Counted from the first letter of the stretch, positions 41,848 through 51,051 are shown. The stretch is 64,000 nucleotides of DNA from Vitreoscilla massiliensis (GCF_001457815.1 NZ_LN898221.1:949053-1013052); one strand, 5' to 3'. Program-made: numbers and translations. Notes: generated from the letters alone by a model not told the origin.

Positions 41848-43899
41848 ATGAATCAACAACCTCGCGCCGATCATTTTGCCAATTATCGTGAGCTCACCAT
41901 TCGCGGCATTATCTTAGGCGCCATCATTACGGTGATTTTTACCGCATCCAATGTGTATTTGGGTTTAAAAGTCGGTCTGACATTCGCCTCCTCCATCCCT
42001 GCAGCCGTGATTTCCATGGCAGTGTTGAAGTTTGCCCATGATTCCAATATTTTGGAAAACAATATGGTGCAAACGCAAGCTTCGGCAGCAGGCACTTTGT
42101 CTTCCATTATTTTCGTGTTACCGGGCTTATTGATGCTCGGCTATTGGCAAGACTTTCCGTTTTGGCAAACCACGCTGATTTGCTTGGCCGGCGGTATTTT
42201 GGGGGTGATTTTCACCATCCCTCTTCGCTATGTAATGGTGGTCAAAAGCGAATTGCCCTACCCTGAAGGCGTGGCCGCGGCGGAAATTCTCAAAGCCGGT
42301 GCCAAAGGCCGTGTGGTCAATGAACGCGGCGAAATCGAACAAGACGACAGTGCCAGCGCCAACCAAGAAAGCGGCGTCAAAGAAATCGTTGCCGGTGGCT
42401 TGTTTGCTGGTGTGTTCAGCTTCTTGATTAACGGTTTGCGCGTGGCGGCCGATGGTGCGTCGTACTGGTTTAAATCCGGCAATGCCATTTTCCAATTGCC
42501 TATGGGCTTCTCTTTGGCCTTGCTTGGCGCCGGTTATTTGGTCGGCATCGTCGGCGGTATGGCGATTTTGATAGGTATTGCCATGACTTGGGGCATTTTG
42601 GTGCCGGTATTGACCAGCAATGCGCCCATGCCTGCTGATATGGAAATGGCGGCTTACGCGATGAAGGTGTGGAAAGAACAAGTGCGCTTTATCGGTGCTG
42701 GTACCATCGGTATCGCCGCGGTGTGGACCTTGATTAGCTTGGCCAAACCGATGTGGGAAGGCATGCGTTTGTCTTTTCAAGCGATTAAAAACCCTTCATT
42801 GGCTCAAAACACCCACCGCGCCGACCGCGATTTAAGCCCGAAAGCGATGATAGGCTTTAGCCTGTTGATGGTGTTGATTTTGATTGCCACCTTCTACAGC
42901 TTTGTGCAAGCGGCACCGATTTCTGCGGGTTTGGCTTGGGGCTTGGTCATCACCGCCACCATCTTGGCTGTGGTCATTGGCTTCTTGGTTGCCGCCGCTT
43001 GTGGTTATATGGCCGGCTTAATCGGTTCGTCTTCTAGCCCGATTTCAGGCATAGGCATCGTATCGGTATTGCTGATTTCGCTGACCTTCTTGCTCATCGG
43101 TGACAACACAGGCTTGTTGCAAAACGCCGAAGGTACGCAATTCTTAACCGCATTGACCATCTTTACCGCCTCTGCCGTATTGGCCGTGGCCACCATTTCC
43201 AATGACAATTTGCAAGACTTGAAAACCGGTTATTTGGTGCACGCCACACCGGCTTTGCAACAAGTGGCGTTGATTATTGGCTGCGTGGTCGGCGCGGCGG
43301 TGATTTCACCGGTGTTGGAATTGTTGTTCCAAGCCTATGGCTTCACGGGCGCGATGCCACGCGAAGGCATGGACGCGGCGCAAGCCTTGTCGGCACCACA
43401 AGCCACATTGATGACCACCATTGCCAAAGGCATTTTTGCCCACAATTTGCAATGGAATTTCATCTTAATCGGTGTGGCCATCGGTGTGTCCGTCATCATT
43501 GTTGATGCGGTATTGAAAAAAGCCACTGCCGGCCGCATGGCCTTGCCTGCATTGGCCATCGGCATGGGCATTTACTTGCCACCATCTGTGAACATGCCTT
43601 TGATTGTTGGCACCATCTTGTCATGGTGGATACACCGTCACATGAAGAAAACCCGTGGCGAACAAGGCGTGGCCTTGGCCGAACGCCGTGGCACGCTGTT
43701 TGCCGCTGGCTTAATCGTCGGCGAAAGCTTGGTGGGCGTGGTGATGGCGATGATCATTGTTGCGTCTATTACTTCAGGTCACTCTGATGCGCCATTGGCC
43801 TTGCCTTTGGAAAATTGGGAAACCACCGCCAAATTCTTGGGCTTGGCCGGCTTCATCATCGGTTTGATTACCTTTGCCAAACGCGTCTTGCGCAAATAA
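41848..43899 (+). CDS. OPT-family oligopeptide transporter
   Basis: 683 aa, about 14-16 membrane segments. ELTIRGIILGAIITVIFTASNVYLGLKVGLTFASSIPAAVISMAVLK, NNMVQTQASAAGTLSSIIFVLPGLLMLGYW and KSELPYPEGVAAAEILKAG are hallmarks of the bacterial OPT (EspB-type) group, which is proton-coupled and imports short peptides or metal chelates. The ATG follows AAGGACTTGATCC. Single gene with a possible operator palindrome upstream and a DUS-type terminator after. Confidence 0.92.
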   Translation: MNQQPRADHFANYRELTIRGIILGAIITVIFTASNVYLGLKVGLTFASSIPAAVISMAVLKFAHDSNILENNMVQTQASAAGTLSSIIFVLPGLLMLGYWQDFPFWQTTLICLAGGILGVIFTIPLRYVMVVKSELPYPEGVAAAEILKAGAKGRVVNERGEIEQDDSASANQESGVKEIVAGGLFAGVFSFLINGLRVAADGASYWFKSGNAIFQLPMGFSLALLGAGYLVGIVGGMAILIGIAMTWGILVPVLTSNAPMPADMEMAAYAMKVWKEQVRFIGAGTIGIAAVWTLISLAKPMWEGMRLSFQAIKNPSLAQNTHRADRDLSPKAMIGFSLLMVLILIATFYSFVQAAPISAGLAWGLVITATILAVVIGFLVAAACGYMAGLIGSSSSPISGIGIVSVLLISLTFLLIGDNTGLLQNAEGTQFLTALTIFTASAVLAVATISNDNLQDLKTGYLVHATPALQQVALIIGCVVGAAVISPVLELLFQAYGFTGAMPREGMDAAQALSAPQATLMTTIAKGIFAHNLQWNFILIGVAIGVSVIIVDAVLKKATAGRMALPALAIGMGIYLPPSVNMPLIVGTILSWWIHRHMKKTRGEQGVALAERRGTLFAAGLIVGESLVGVVMAMIIVASITSGHSDAPLALPLENWETTAKFLGLAGFIIGLITFAKRVLRK

Positions 43900-43918
43900 A
43901 CACATCCAAACTGCAAGA

Positions 43919-43955
43919 ACAAGCGGCCTGTAACTGTTTACAGGCCGCTTTTTTG
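43919..43955 (+). terminator. DUS-type terminator after the OPT gene
   Basis: DUS cores at 43923-43933 and 43938-43948 with a 4-nt loop, flanking AA/TT and a T6 run. Confidence 0.9.
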
Positions 43956-44108
43956 TCTGTTTAAACTGACTTCAGGCTTCACATCATCCATATCAGCTTG
44001 GTCTGTATTCAAACACGACCTTGTATTGACACACGCAGTTTAAAACTAGCATCGCTGCGCCATTACCATAAGCAGTATCAACACATGTATCATCAAACCA
44101 ACCGCACC

Positions 44109-44150
44109 ATAATAAGCGGCCTGTAAACGTGTTACAGGCCGCTTATTATG
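44109..44150 (-). terminator. extended DUS inverted pair
   Basis: An 18-bp stem in which ATAATAAGCGGCCTGTAA pairs with its complement across 5 nt. It lies downstream of the minus-strand DUF218 gene. Confidence 0.8.
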
Positions 44151-44222
44151 GTCTTTTCTGAAGTCATAACGCTTACGCCAACATCACTCTAAAATCGGTA
44201 TTTGAACCGCCAACACCGTACA

Positions 44223-44819
44223 TTAATGGGCTTTTAAGCCCAACCAATGCACATAATACGCTGGCCATTCGCGCCACAAGGGCACGAATTCAAATACCGA
44301 AAACAACTTTGGGCTGGCGGTTTCCACCTCGGCGATGCCGGCTTTTTTAAACTGCATTTTGGCGCGGCTGACATGGAAAAATTGTGACACCACGATGGCG
44401 TTATACCAGTCTTGTTTTTGCATCAAGGCCGCTGCGTGTTCGGCGCTTAGGCCGGTATTGTCGCCATGGCTGTCGACCCAAATCACCCGTTCAGGCACAC
44501 CGTGTTGTAGCAAATAATCGCGCATCACCTGCGCCTCATCATGCCCTTCTATGCCGGTGCCGCCGCTGACCATGATGTTTTGTACTTGGTTTTGACGGTA
44601 TAACTCCAGCGCCCGCGCCAAGCGCGCTTGCAACCACGGCGATGCTTTGCCATCGGGATGCACTGTCGTGCCCAATACCACTGCCACATCAGCGGTGCGT
44701 TGCGGCTGGCTCATGCCATCGACCGTCACAAACACGCTGTGCAACACAAACCACATGCCCAATACCAGCAACAGCCGCTTGAGCAGGCTGCGCAGCAAGG
44801 CTTTTTGACTCTGTGCCAC
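44223..44819 (-). CDS. YdcF/SanA-like DUF218 membrane protein
   Basis: 198 aa with one N-terminal anchor (about 14-33) and a DUF218 domain: DVAVVLGTTVHPDGKASPWLQARLARALELYRQNQVQNIMVSGGTGIEGHDEAQVMRDYLLQHGVPERVIWVDSHGDNT and NAIVVSQFFHVSRAKMQF. A second member of the family that also gives the gene at 2138-2881, but the two are only distantly alike. The start is a GTG at 44819. Function in the envelope is unresolved. Confidence 0.82.
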   Translation of the reverse strand: MAQSQKALLRSLLKRLLLVLGMWFVLHSVFVTVDGMSQPQRTADVAVVLGTTVHPDGKASPWLQARLARALELYRQNQVQNIMVSGGTGIEGHDEAQVMRDYLLQHGVPERVIWVDSHGDNTGLSAEHAAALMQKQDWYNAIVVSQFFHVSRAKMQFKKAGIAEVETASPKLFSVFEFVPLWREWPAYYVHWLGLKAH

Positions 44820-44900
44820 TGCAAATCTCGTTCATTGAATGTGCAGTCAATATACCCAGTGCATGTGAGTGCTAAGTGAAATTGGCGTGAACAGTGCACA

Positions 44901-44937
44901 AAAAAGCGGCCTGTAAACACTTACAGGCCGCTTAAAA
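44901..44937 (-). terminator. DUS-type terminator after the NCS2 permease gene
   Basis: DUS cores at 44906-44916 and 44921-44931 with a 4-nt loop. Read on the minus strand the stem is followed by a T5 run (A5 at 44901-44905). Confidence 0.85.
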
Positions 44938-44971
44938 TGTTGTTTTTGCTGAATTTAAATCAAGTGAAAAC

Positions 44972-46372
44972 TCAATTAGCCGGTTTGTTCTCTGGCAATA
45001 ACCAGTTCAATACCAAGGCAGCGATGCCACCGGTGGCCACACCTGAGCTGAAGATATTGCGGATAAGTTCGGGCATGTGTTCCAAGTATTGTGGCACTTG
45101 CGCGATGCCCAAGCCCAGACCCAAGGCCACGGCAATGATGAGCAAGGCACGGCGGTCTAAGGTGGTGCCCGACAAAATATTGATGCCAGAAGCAGCCACC
45201 GAACCGAACATCACAATCACCGCGCCGCCCAATACCGCTTCAGGCACGGCTTGTATCACCGCTGGCACCACTGGGAACAAACCCAATAACACCAATAAAG
45301 CGGCAATCCACAAACCCACATAGCGGCTGGCAATAGATGTTAACTGAATCACGCCATTGTTTTGCGCAAACACCGAGCTTGGAAAGGTATTGAACAAACC
45401 GGCCAAGAACGAGTTAGCACCATTGACCAACACGCCGCCTTTGACGCGTGCCATCCACTCTGGGCCTTCGACCGCTTGTTTGGAAATTTTGCTGGTGGCG
45501 GTGACATCGCCGATGGCTTCCAAAGAAGTCACCAAGTAAATGAAAATCATCGGGATGAACAGCGACCATGAAAAACTCAAGCCAAAATGCATCGGTTTCG
45601 GGATTTGAAACACTGGCGCATTGTGCAAGGCCGAGAAGTTTAACAAGCCCATAAAGCCGGCTAAAGCATAACCAACCACCAAGGCGATTAAGATAGACGA
45701 GGATTTCACCCAAGTGATTTTGACGCGGTTAAGCAAGATGATTAACACCAACACCGTGCCCGATAAAATCAGGTTTTCTTGATTGGCAAACGTCTTGGTT
45801 TGCATCGCATAATAGCCGCCGCCCATGCTCACCAAGCCTTCTTTAATCAAGGTTAAACCAATGAGCAACACCACCACACCGGTTACCAACGGCGTAATCA
45901 GTTTTTTCACCCACGGCAACACGCGCGACACGCCCATTTCGATGAACGAGCCCGCGATGACCACGCCAAAGATGGAAGCCATGACCGTGTTCACTGGCGT
46001 GCCCGCAGCCACCATGGCGCTGCCGATGGCAATAATGGGGCCGATGAAGTTAAAACTCGTGCCTTGGACGATGAGCAAGCCAGCGCCAAACGGGCCAACT
46101 TTTTTGCATTGCAAGAAGGTGGCGATGCCGGAAATCACCAAAGACATGGCCAGAATCAAATTGGTATCGGCCTCGCTCACGCCCAAAGCCTTACAAATCA
46201 AGAATCCGGGGGTAACGATGGGCACCAAAATGGCGAGCAAATGCTGTAAGGCAGCAAAAAACGCCACGATAGGTTTGGGTTTGTCATTCAAACCGTAAAT
46301 CAAATCAGATGGCGTATTGGGTGTGGCTGTGGCAGCCGGTGCTGTGGCGTGTGTGTTGTGTGGGGCGGACAT
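44972..46372 (-). CDS. NCS2-family purine (xanthine-type) permease
   Basis: 466 aa, about 13-14 membrane segments. The NCS2 core motifs are present: HLLAILVPIVTPGFLI, ATFLQCKKVGPFGAGLLIVQGTSFNFIGP, TSLEAIGDVTATSKIS and FPSSVFAQNNGVIQLTSIASRYVG. The QNNGV helix and GTSF loop resemble XanP/XanQ/UacT rather than uracil carriers. Imports a purine base with protons. Starts with an Ala/Thr/Pro-rich cytoplasmic tail. Single gene. Confidence 0.88.
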   Translation of the reverse strand: MSAPHNTHATAPAATATPNTPSDLIYGLNDKPKPIVAFFAALQHLLAILVPIVTPGFLICKALGVSEADTNLILAMSLVISGIATFLQCKKVGPFGAGLLIVQGTSFNFIGPIIAIGSAMVAAGTPVNTVMASIFGVVIAGSFIEMGVSRVLPWVKKLITPLVTGVVVLLIGLTLIKEGLVSMGGGYYAMQTKTFANQENLILSGTVLVLIILLNRVKITWVKSSSILIALVVGYALAGFMGLLNFSALHNAPVFQIPKPMHFGLSFSWSLFIPMIFIYLVTSLEAIGDVTATSKISKQAVEGPEWMARVKGGVLVNGANSFLAGLFNTFPSSVFAQNNGVIQLTSIASRYVGLWIAALLVLLGLFPVVPAVIQAVPEAVLGGAVIVMFGSVAASGINILSGTTLDRRALLIIAVALGLGLGIAQVPQYLEHMPELIRNIFSSGVATGGIAALVLNWLLPENKPAN

Positions 46373-46452
46373 GATTCAAACATGCGTTAATGAAAAGCGC
46401 GCATTATAAACCAATTGCCCTAGCATGAATACTTAAAGACTTGTTAACACAT

Positions 46453-47796
46453 TTATTTTTGCCAATACGATTTCACGTTCACAAATTCATACAAGCCAAA
46501 TTCAGACAGCTCGCGCCCGAAGCCCGATTGCTTGATGCCGCCAAACGGCAAACGCAAATCGCTGCTGGTATGGCGGTTAATGAATACCGAGCCAGCCTGT
46601 AAGGCTTGCGCCAAGGCCCACGCGTGTTCGGTATTTTGGCTGTAAACCGCTGCGCCCAAACCAAAACAAGTGTCGTTGGCCAAACGGATGGCATCGGCTT
46701 CATCGGCCGCGCGCAACACGCTCAGTATCGGTGCAAACACTTCTTCGCTGTAAACGCGGCAATCAGAATTGACATGGTCGAGCACCGTGGCTGGATAGAA
46801 ATAGCCTTGTCCTGTGGGCAATACGCCGCCACACAGTGCTAGGGCGCCATGTGCTTGCGCGTCTTGCACTTGCGCATGCGCTTTTTGCTGCAAGGCTTGC
46901 GTGTGCAGCGGCGCCAAAGTGGTTTCAGGCCGCATTGGGTCACCCATCACCAATTGTTTGGACAAGGCCACCACGCGTTCAATTAAGGCATCGGCGATTT
47001 GAGGCGTGACAATCAGGCGTTTGGCAGCATTGCACGATTGGCCGGCATCGCGAAAACGCGAGTACACCACGTCGTGCGCCGCTTGTTCGACATCGGCATC
47101 GTCAAGCACGATGAAAGCATTGCTGCCGCCGAGTTCCAACACGCATTTTTTAATATGTTTGCCAGCCAAACTGGCCAAATAGCGGCCGGTATCGGTAGAG
47201 CCGGTAAACGCCATCGCATCGGCGTGTTCGATTGCGGTTTCGATTAAATCGTGGTCTATATAACTGGCGTGCAAAGGCATGGTGTCGTCAACCAAAGCCA
47301 TCAATTTGGCCGTGACTTGCGCCACGCTGGGTGCGGGTTTGACCAAACACGCATTGCCAGCGCACAAAGCCGGCACGGCAAAACGCATGATTTGCCACAC
47401 CGGATAATTCCACGGCATCACTGCCAAGACCAAGCCCAAAGGCTCGAAGCGCACTTGTGACAAACTCGCTTGGGTGGTGATGGTTTTGCTGTCGAGCAAT
47501 TCGGGCGCGAGTTTGGCGTAATAGCGGATTAAATCGACGGTCTTGTCGATTTCGGCCTCGCATTCGCGCAGACAACGCCCCACTTCCATGCACACGGCCG
47601 CTGCCAATTCGTCTTTGGCCGCGGCGATGCGCTCAGCCAATTGCAATAATTGTGCGGTGCGGTGGGTGATTTTGCTGGTGGCCCATGCGGCCTGTAAACG
47701 TCGCAACTGTGCCAAATCCTGCATGAATTGCGGCAAAGTTTCAGATTCACGTTGCCCCAACACTTGGGCACTGTAGGCATGGGTACTGATAAACAT
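46453..47796 (-). CDS. NAD(P)-dependent aldehyde dehydrogenase (succinate-semialdehyde type)
   Basis: 447 aa from ATG 47796, behind AAAGGTGG. Catalytic Glu221 lies in CVLELGGSNA and Cys255 in AGQSCNAAKR; MPWNYPVWQIMRFAVPAL and AFTGSTDTGRYL bind the cofactor, and PFGGIKQSGFGRE closes the subunit. At under 450 residues it fits the YneI/Sad-like group, which oxidises succinate semialdehyde. That would complete a GABA route fed by the spu operon 40 kb away, but this link is an inference. One in-frame DUS at 47687-47697. Confidence 0.85.
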   Translation of the reverse strand: MFISTHAYSAQVLGQRESETLPQFMQDLAQLRRLQAAWATSKITHRTAQLLQLAERIAAAKDELAAAVCMEVGRCLRECEAEIDKTVDLIRYYAKLAPELLDSKTITTQASLSQVRFEPLGLVLAVMPWNYPVWQIMRFAVPALCAGNACLVKPAPSVAQVTAKLMALVDDTMPLHASYIDHDLIETAIEHADAMAFTGSTDTGRYLASLAGKHIKKCVLELGGSNAFIVLDDADVEQAAHDVVYSRFRDAGQSCNAAKRLIVTPQIADALIERVVALSKQLVMGDPMRPETTLAPLHTQALQQKAHAQVQDAQAHGALALCGGVLPTGQGYFYPATVLDHVNSDCRVYSEEVFAPILSVLRAADEADAIRLANDTCFGLGAAVYSQNTEHAWALAQALQAGSVFINRHTSSDLRLPFGGIKQSGFGRELSEFGLYEFVNVKSYWQK

Positions 47797-47865
47797 ACAA
47801 CCACCTTTAAAAAATGACACTCCATTATGTGAACAAGTGCCAATTAAAGCAAGCCAGGCAAACAA

Positions 47866-47887
47866 AAACCCAGCCGTAGCTGGGTTT
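47866..47887 (-). terminator. rho-independent terminator of the OmpA-lipoprotein gene
   Basis: AAACCCAGC/GCTGGGTTT with a 4-nt loop; a T5 run follows on the minus strand. Confidence 0.85.
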
Positions 47888-47916
47888 GGTCAAAAGCTGT
47901 CAATGTGCTCTGTCTA

Positions 47917-48759
47917 TCAGTTCAACACGCCAGAACCAGTCACTTGGATTTCGACGCGGCGGTTAGGCTGCAAGCAGGCAATCAATTCTTTGCGACCCAA
48001 TTTTTCGCTGCACTGAACCACAGGTTGGCTTTCACCGGCACCTTGGGCGCTGATGACGCTGGCTGGCACGCCGCGGCTAGACAAGTAATTGGCCACGGTT
48101 TGGGCACGGCGTTGTGACAAGGCTTGGTTGTAGTCATCGCTGCCGATGTAATCGGTATGACCGACCACCACCACTGAGCTTAAGCGGTCAAACTTGCTGA
48201 TGCGGCCAGCCAAATTGTCCAACTCACCACGCGCACCGCTTAACAAGTCGCCGGCGCCTGAGCGGTTAAACGCAAACAAGGCGTCGCCGTTCATGGTGTA
48301 GCGCTGAGTGCCGACTGGCGCGGCTTTAGGCGCTGGCGCAGCAGGTGGGCAAGAGGCAGTGCTTGGGTCTACTGGGTTCCAATAGAAGTTTTGCGCGATT
48401 TTGTCTTTGTCAAACAAGACTTTGAATTGGCAAGTGGTCACGCCATTGGTGCCTTGGCCTGGAGTATGGAAATGGAACAAATAATTCCACTCACGCACGC
48501 CAACAAAGCCTTCGTTGTAATGCGGACGACCCAATAGGTAATACAATTGGTCTTTGGTCACACCGGCTTTGACTTGCGCCAAGCTTGAAGGATCAGGGAA
48601 AATGCCTTTGTGTTTATTGAAAGTCGATGCTTCAGGTTTCGGCCAACGTGGGTCATCGGTGGCGCCATCGGCGCTGACTTTGGTATGACTGGAACAAGCC
48701 ACCAGTGTGAACACCGCGGCAACAGTCAACGCGCTCTTGAAGAATTTTGACGTTTTCAT
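47917..48759 (-). CDS. lipoprotein with BamE-like and OmpA-like domains
   Basis: 280 aa. Lipobox LVAC (Cys22) after a typical signal peptide. Residues about 56-130 resemble the SmpA/OmlA (BamE) fold: SLAQVKAGVTKDQLYYLLGRPHYNEGFVGVREWNYLFHF. Residues about 155-275 are an OmpA C-terminal domain that binds peptidoglycan: FAFNRSGAGDLLSGARGELDNLAG, VVVGHTDYIGSDDYNQALSQRRAQTVANYLSSRGV and QPNRRVEIQVTG. It probably tethers the outer membrane to the wall. The ATG follows AAGGAATTGTC. Single gene. Confidence 0.88.
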   Translation of the reverse strand: MKTSKFFKSALTVAAVFTLVACSSHTKVSADGATDDPRWPKPEASTFNKHKGIFPDPSSLAQVKAGVTKDQLYYLLGRPHYNEGFVGVREWNYLFHFHTPGQGTNGVTTCQFKVLFDKDKIAQNFYWNPVDPSTASCPPAAPAPKAAPVGTQRYTMNGDALFAFNRSGAGDLLSGARGELDNLAGRISKFDRLSSVVVVGHTDYIGSDDYNQALSQRRAQTVANYLSSRGVPASVISAQGAGESQPVVQCSEKLGRKELIACLQPNRRVEIQVTGSGVLN

Positions 48760-49020
48760 GACAATTCCTTGTACAATGATTGAGATAGAAAATGGAAAGC
48801 ATGGTTAATACATGATGACCGATATTAACCGAATATGGCTGGCTTAAATAGTTGTAATGCGTATTTCTGTAAAAATGTGTTGTAAGCACATAGTTTGCGT
48901 TAACTCAAACAATGATACACATAGTATGCCAATATTTGTTTACAGGCCGCTTCTTCACTCATTCACATATAATTTTTTCATATTTAGTTAAGCCTATTAG
49001 TTCTTTCTCAAAATCAAACA
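48760..49020. other. intergenic region upstream of the sulfate operon
   Basis: Between the divergent OmpA-lipoprotein and sbp genes. It has one DUS copy (48940-48950) and a perfect TATAAT at 48968-48973 that could be the sbp -10, giving a leader of about 90 nt. No gene is seen. Confidence 0.45.
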
Positions 49021-49064
49021 GGTATTCTAAGATGCCCACAAATCAATTACTTTGTGGGAATACC
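49021..49064 (+). promoter_or_regulatory. leader hairpin burying the sbp ribosome-binding site
   Basis: CCCACAAA (49035-49042) pairs with TTTGTGGG (49051-49058), and GGTATT (49021-49026) with AATACC (49059-49064), around an 8-nt one-sided bulge. The GTGGGAA that should bind the ribosome is in the 3' arm, 5 nt before the ATG. This arrangement is expected for translational control. Confidence 0.6.
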
Positions 49065-49068
49065 GTTC

Positions 49069-50142
49069 ATGTTACGTCAATTATCTTCGTATGCTCTTAT
49101 GCTCACAGCTGCAGCCACTTTGAGCGCTTGTGGCGGTCAATCAGGTGATGCGGCCAAACCCGCCGCTACTGGCTCTGCCAGCTCAGCCGCCGCACCTGCC
49201 AAAGATGGCAATGTGACCATCATGAACGTGTCTTACGACGTGATGCGCGACTTCTACAAAGAATACAATCCTTTATTTGAAAAAGAATACGCAGCCAAAC
49301 ACGGCGGCGCCAAAATCACCATCGAACAATCGCATGGCGGTTCAAGCAAACAGGCTTTGGCCGTGGCCAATGGCTTGAAAGCCGATGTGGTGACCATGAA
49401 CCAATCCAGCGATGTGGAATTGTTGGAGCACAAAGGCTTAATCCAACCGGGTTGGGCAGCCAAATTGCCTGACAATGCCGTACCTTTCACCAGCACCACC
49501 GTGTTCTTGGTGCGCAAAGGCAATCCAAAAGGCATACAAGATTGGAATGACTTAATCAAAGACGGCAACCAAATCATCATTGCCCATCCCAAAACCACCG
49601 GCAACGGTCGCTACAGCTTCTTGGCCGCTTACGGCCAAGCCTTAAAAGCCAACAATGGCGACGAAGCCAAAGCCAAAGCCTATGTGGCCGCGTTCTTGAA
49701 AAACGTGCCAGTGATGGACAATGGCGGCCGCGCTGCCACCACCACTTTTGTACAACGTGGCATCGGCGATGTGTTGATCACGTTTGAAAACGAAGCCAAT
49801 TTGGCCGCACGCGAGTTTGGCAAAGACAAGTTTGAAATCATCTACCCGAAATATTCCATCAAGGCTGAAAACCCTGTGGCCGTGGTCGACAAAGTGGTCG
49901 AAGGCAAAGGCACGGGCGCCGTGGCCAAAGAATACTTGGATTACTTGTGGAGCAAACCAGCCCAAGAATTGGCAGCCAGCCTGTACTTGCGCCCTAGCAA
50001 TGCCGAAGTGTTGGCCGCTAACAAAGACAAATTCCCTGCCATCGAAACCTTCCGCGCCAACGATGTCTTCGGCTCTTGGGACGAGATCATGAAGAAATTC
50101 TTCAAAGATGGCGGTGTGTTTGATGAAGTGAACAAGAAATAA
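49069..50142 (+). CDS. sbp: periplasmic sulfate-binding protein (lipoprotein form)
   Basis: 357 aa from ATG 49069. The signal ends in LSAC, a lipobox (Cys21), followed by a Ser/Ala linker to about residue 43; so the protein is probably lipid-anchored, unlike the soluble Sbp of E. coli. The mature fold is clearly Sbp: MNVSYDVMRDFYKEYNPLFEKEYAAKHGGAKITIEQSHGGSSKQALAVANGLKADVVTMNQ, IIIAHPKTTGNGRYSFLAAYG and NGGRAATTTFVQRGIGDVLITFENEA. First gene of the sulfate importer, with a hairpin over its ribosome-binding site. Confidence 0.92.
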   Translation: MLRQLSSYALMLTAAATLSACGGQSGDAAKPAATGSASSAAAPAKDGNVTIMNVSYDVMRDFYKEYNPLFEKEYAAKHGGAKITIEQSHGGSSKQALAVANGLKADVVTMNQSSDVELLEHKGLIQPGWAAKLPDNAVPFTSTTVFLVRKGNPKGIQDWNDLIKDGNQIIIAHPKTTGNGRYSFLAAYGQALKANNGDEAKAKAYVAAFLKNVPVMDNGGRAATTTFVQRGIGDVLITFENEANLAAREFGKDKFEIIYPKYSIKAENPVAVVDKVVEGKGTGAVAKEYLDYLWSKPAQELAASLYLRPSNAEVLAANKDKFPAIETFRANDVFGSWDEIMKKFFKDGGVFDEVNKK

Positions 50143-50158
50143 ACAGGCTTAATCCAAT

Positions 50159-50182
50159 ACAGCGTCCTTTACAGGGCGCTGT
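50159..50182 (+). promoter_or_regulatory. intercistronic stem-loop between sbp and cysT
   Basis: ACAGCGTCC/GGGCGCTGT (9 bp with one G-T pair) and a 6-nt TTTACA loop, 17 bp after the sbp stop. Without a T-run it is more likely an mRNA-stabilising or partial-termination element that favours binding-protein synthesis. Confidence 0.55.
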
Positions 50183-50214
50183 TTGATTCCATAGCGATGT
50201 AACTGGGAACCTAC

Positions 50215-51051
50215 ATGTTATTTTTGAAAACACCCACGGTGTTACCGGGTTTTAAATTCAGTTTGGCGGTGTCGGCGTTTTGGCTGTCTATTTTGGTGTT
50301 GCTGCCATTTGTGATGCTGGTGTTGAGCGTGGGCAATATGGGCGTGGGCGAATTTTTCCGCACCATTACCGAAGCACAAGTATTGGCCGCTTTGTGGCTG
50401 AGCTTGAAAGTGTCGTTTTGGGCCGCCGCCACCAATTTGGTGTTTGGCACCCTCATCGCTTGGGTCATCGTGCGTTACGATTTCCCCGGCAAAAGCCTCA
50501 TCAATGCCGTGGTGGATTTGCCGTTTGCACTGCCAACTGCCGTGACCGGCATCACCCTCGCGACTTTGTACGCACCCAATGGTTGGATAGGCCAGTTGTT
50601 CACCCCTTACAACATCAAAATCGCCTTCACTCCGATTGGTATTTTCATCGCCTTAATCGTGGTGAGTTTGCCGTTTGTGGTGCGCACGGTTCAACCCGTA
50701 TTAGAAGAGTTGCAACCGGAATTGGAAGAAGCGGCCACCACCATGGGCGCGAGCCGTTTGACCATCGTGCGCCGCGTGGTTTTGCCTGAATTGGTGCCAG
50801 CTTTGATTACCAGTTTTGGCATGATGTTTGCCCGTGCCACCGGTGAATACGGTTCGGTGGTGTTTATTGCCGGCAATATTCCGATGGTGTCGCAAATTTT
50901 GCCGTTGGTGATTACCGCCAAATTGGACTTGTTTGATGTGCAAGGCGCATCGGCCGTGGCCTTATTCATGCTGCTGATTTCGTTCATCATCTTATCGGCC
51001 TTGAATTTCGCCCAATGGGCAGTGAGCCGTCGCATGGGAGCGAAAATATGA
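50215..51051 (+). CDS. cysT: sulfate ABC transporter permease CysT
   Basis: 278 aa, six membrane segments. VLPGFKFSLAVSAFWLSILVLLPFVML, the CysT start, and the cytoplasmic EAA loop ELEEAATTMGASRLTIVRRVVLPELVPAL that docks with CysA. VDLPFALPTAVTGITLATLY is a further landmark. It overlaps cysW (ATGA). Confidence 0.94.
   Translation: MLFLKTPTVLPGFKFSLAVSAFWLSILVLLPFVMLVLSVGNMGVGEFFRTITEAQVLAALWLSLKVSFWAAATNLVFGTLIAWVIVRYDFPGKSLINAVVDLPFALPTAVTGITLATLYAPNGWIGQLFTPYNIKIAFTPIGIFIALIVVSLPFVVRTVQPVLEELQPELEEAATTMGASRLTIVRRVVLPELVPALITSFGMMFARATGEYGSVVFIAGNIPMVSQILPLVITAKLDLFDVQGASAVALFMLLISFIILSALNFAQWAVSRRMGAKI

Larger units (their letters stand above)
43900..44222. other. 323-bp intergenic region with two DUS hairpins
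   Basis: Holds the OPT terminator (43919-43955) and a second DUS inverted pair (44109-44150), about 150 bp apart. No gene is seen between them. Confidence 0.5.
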
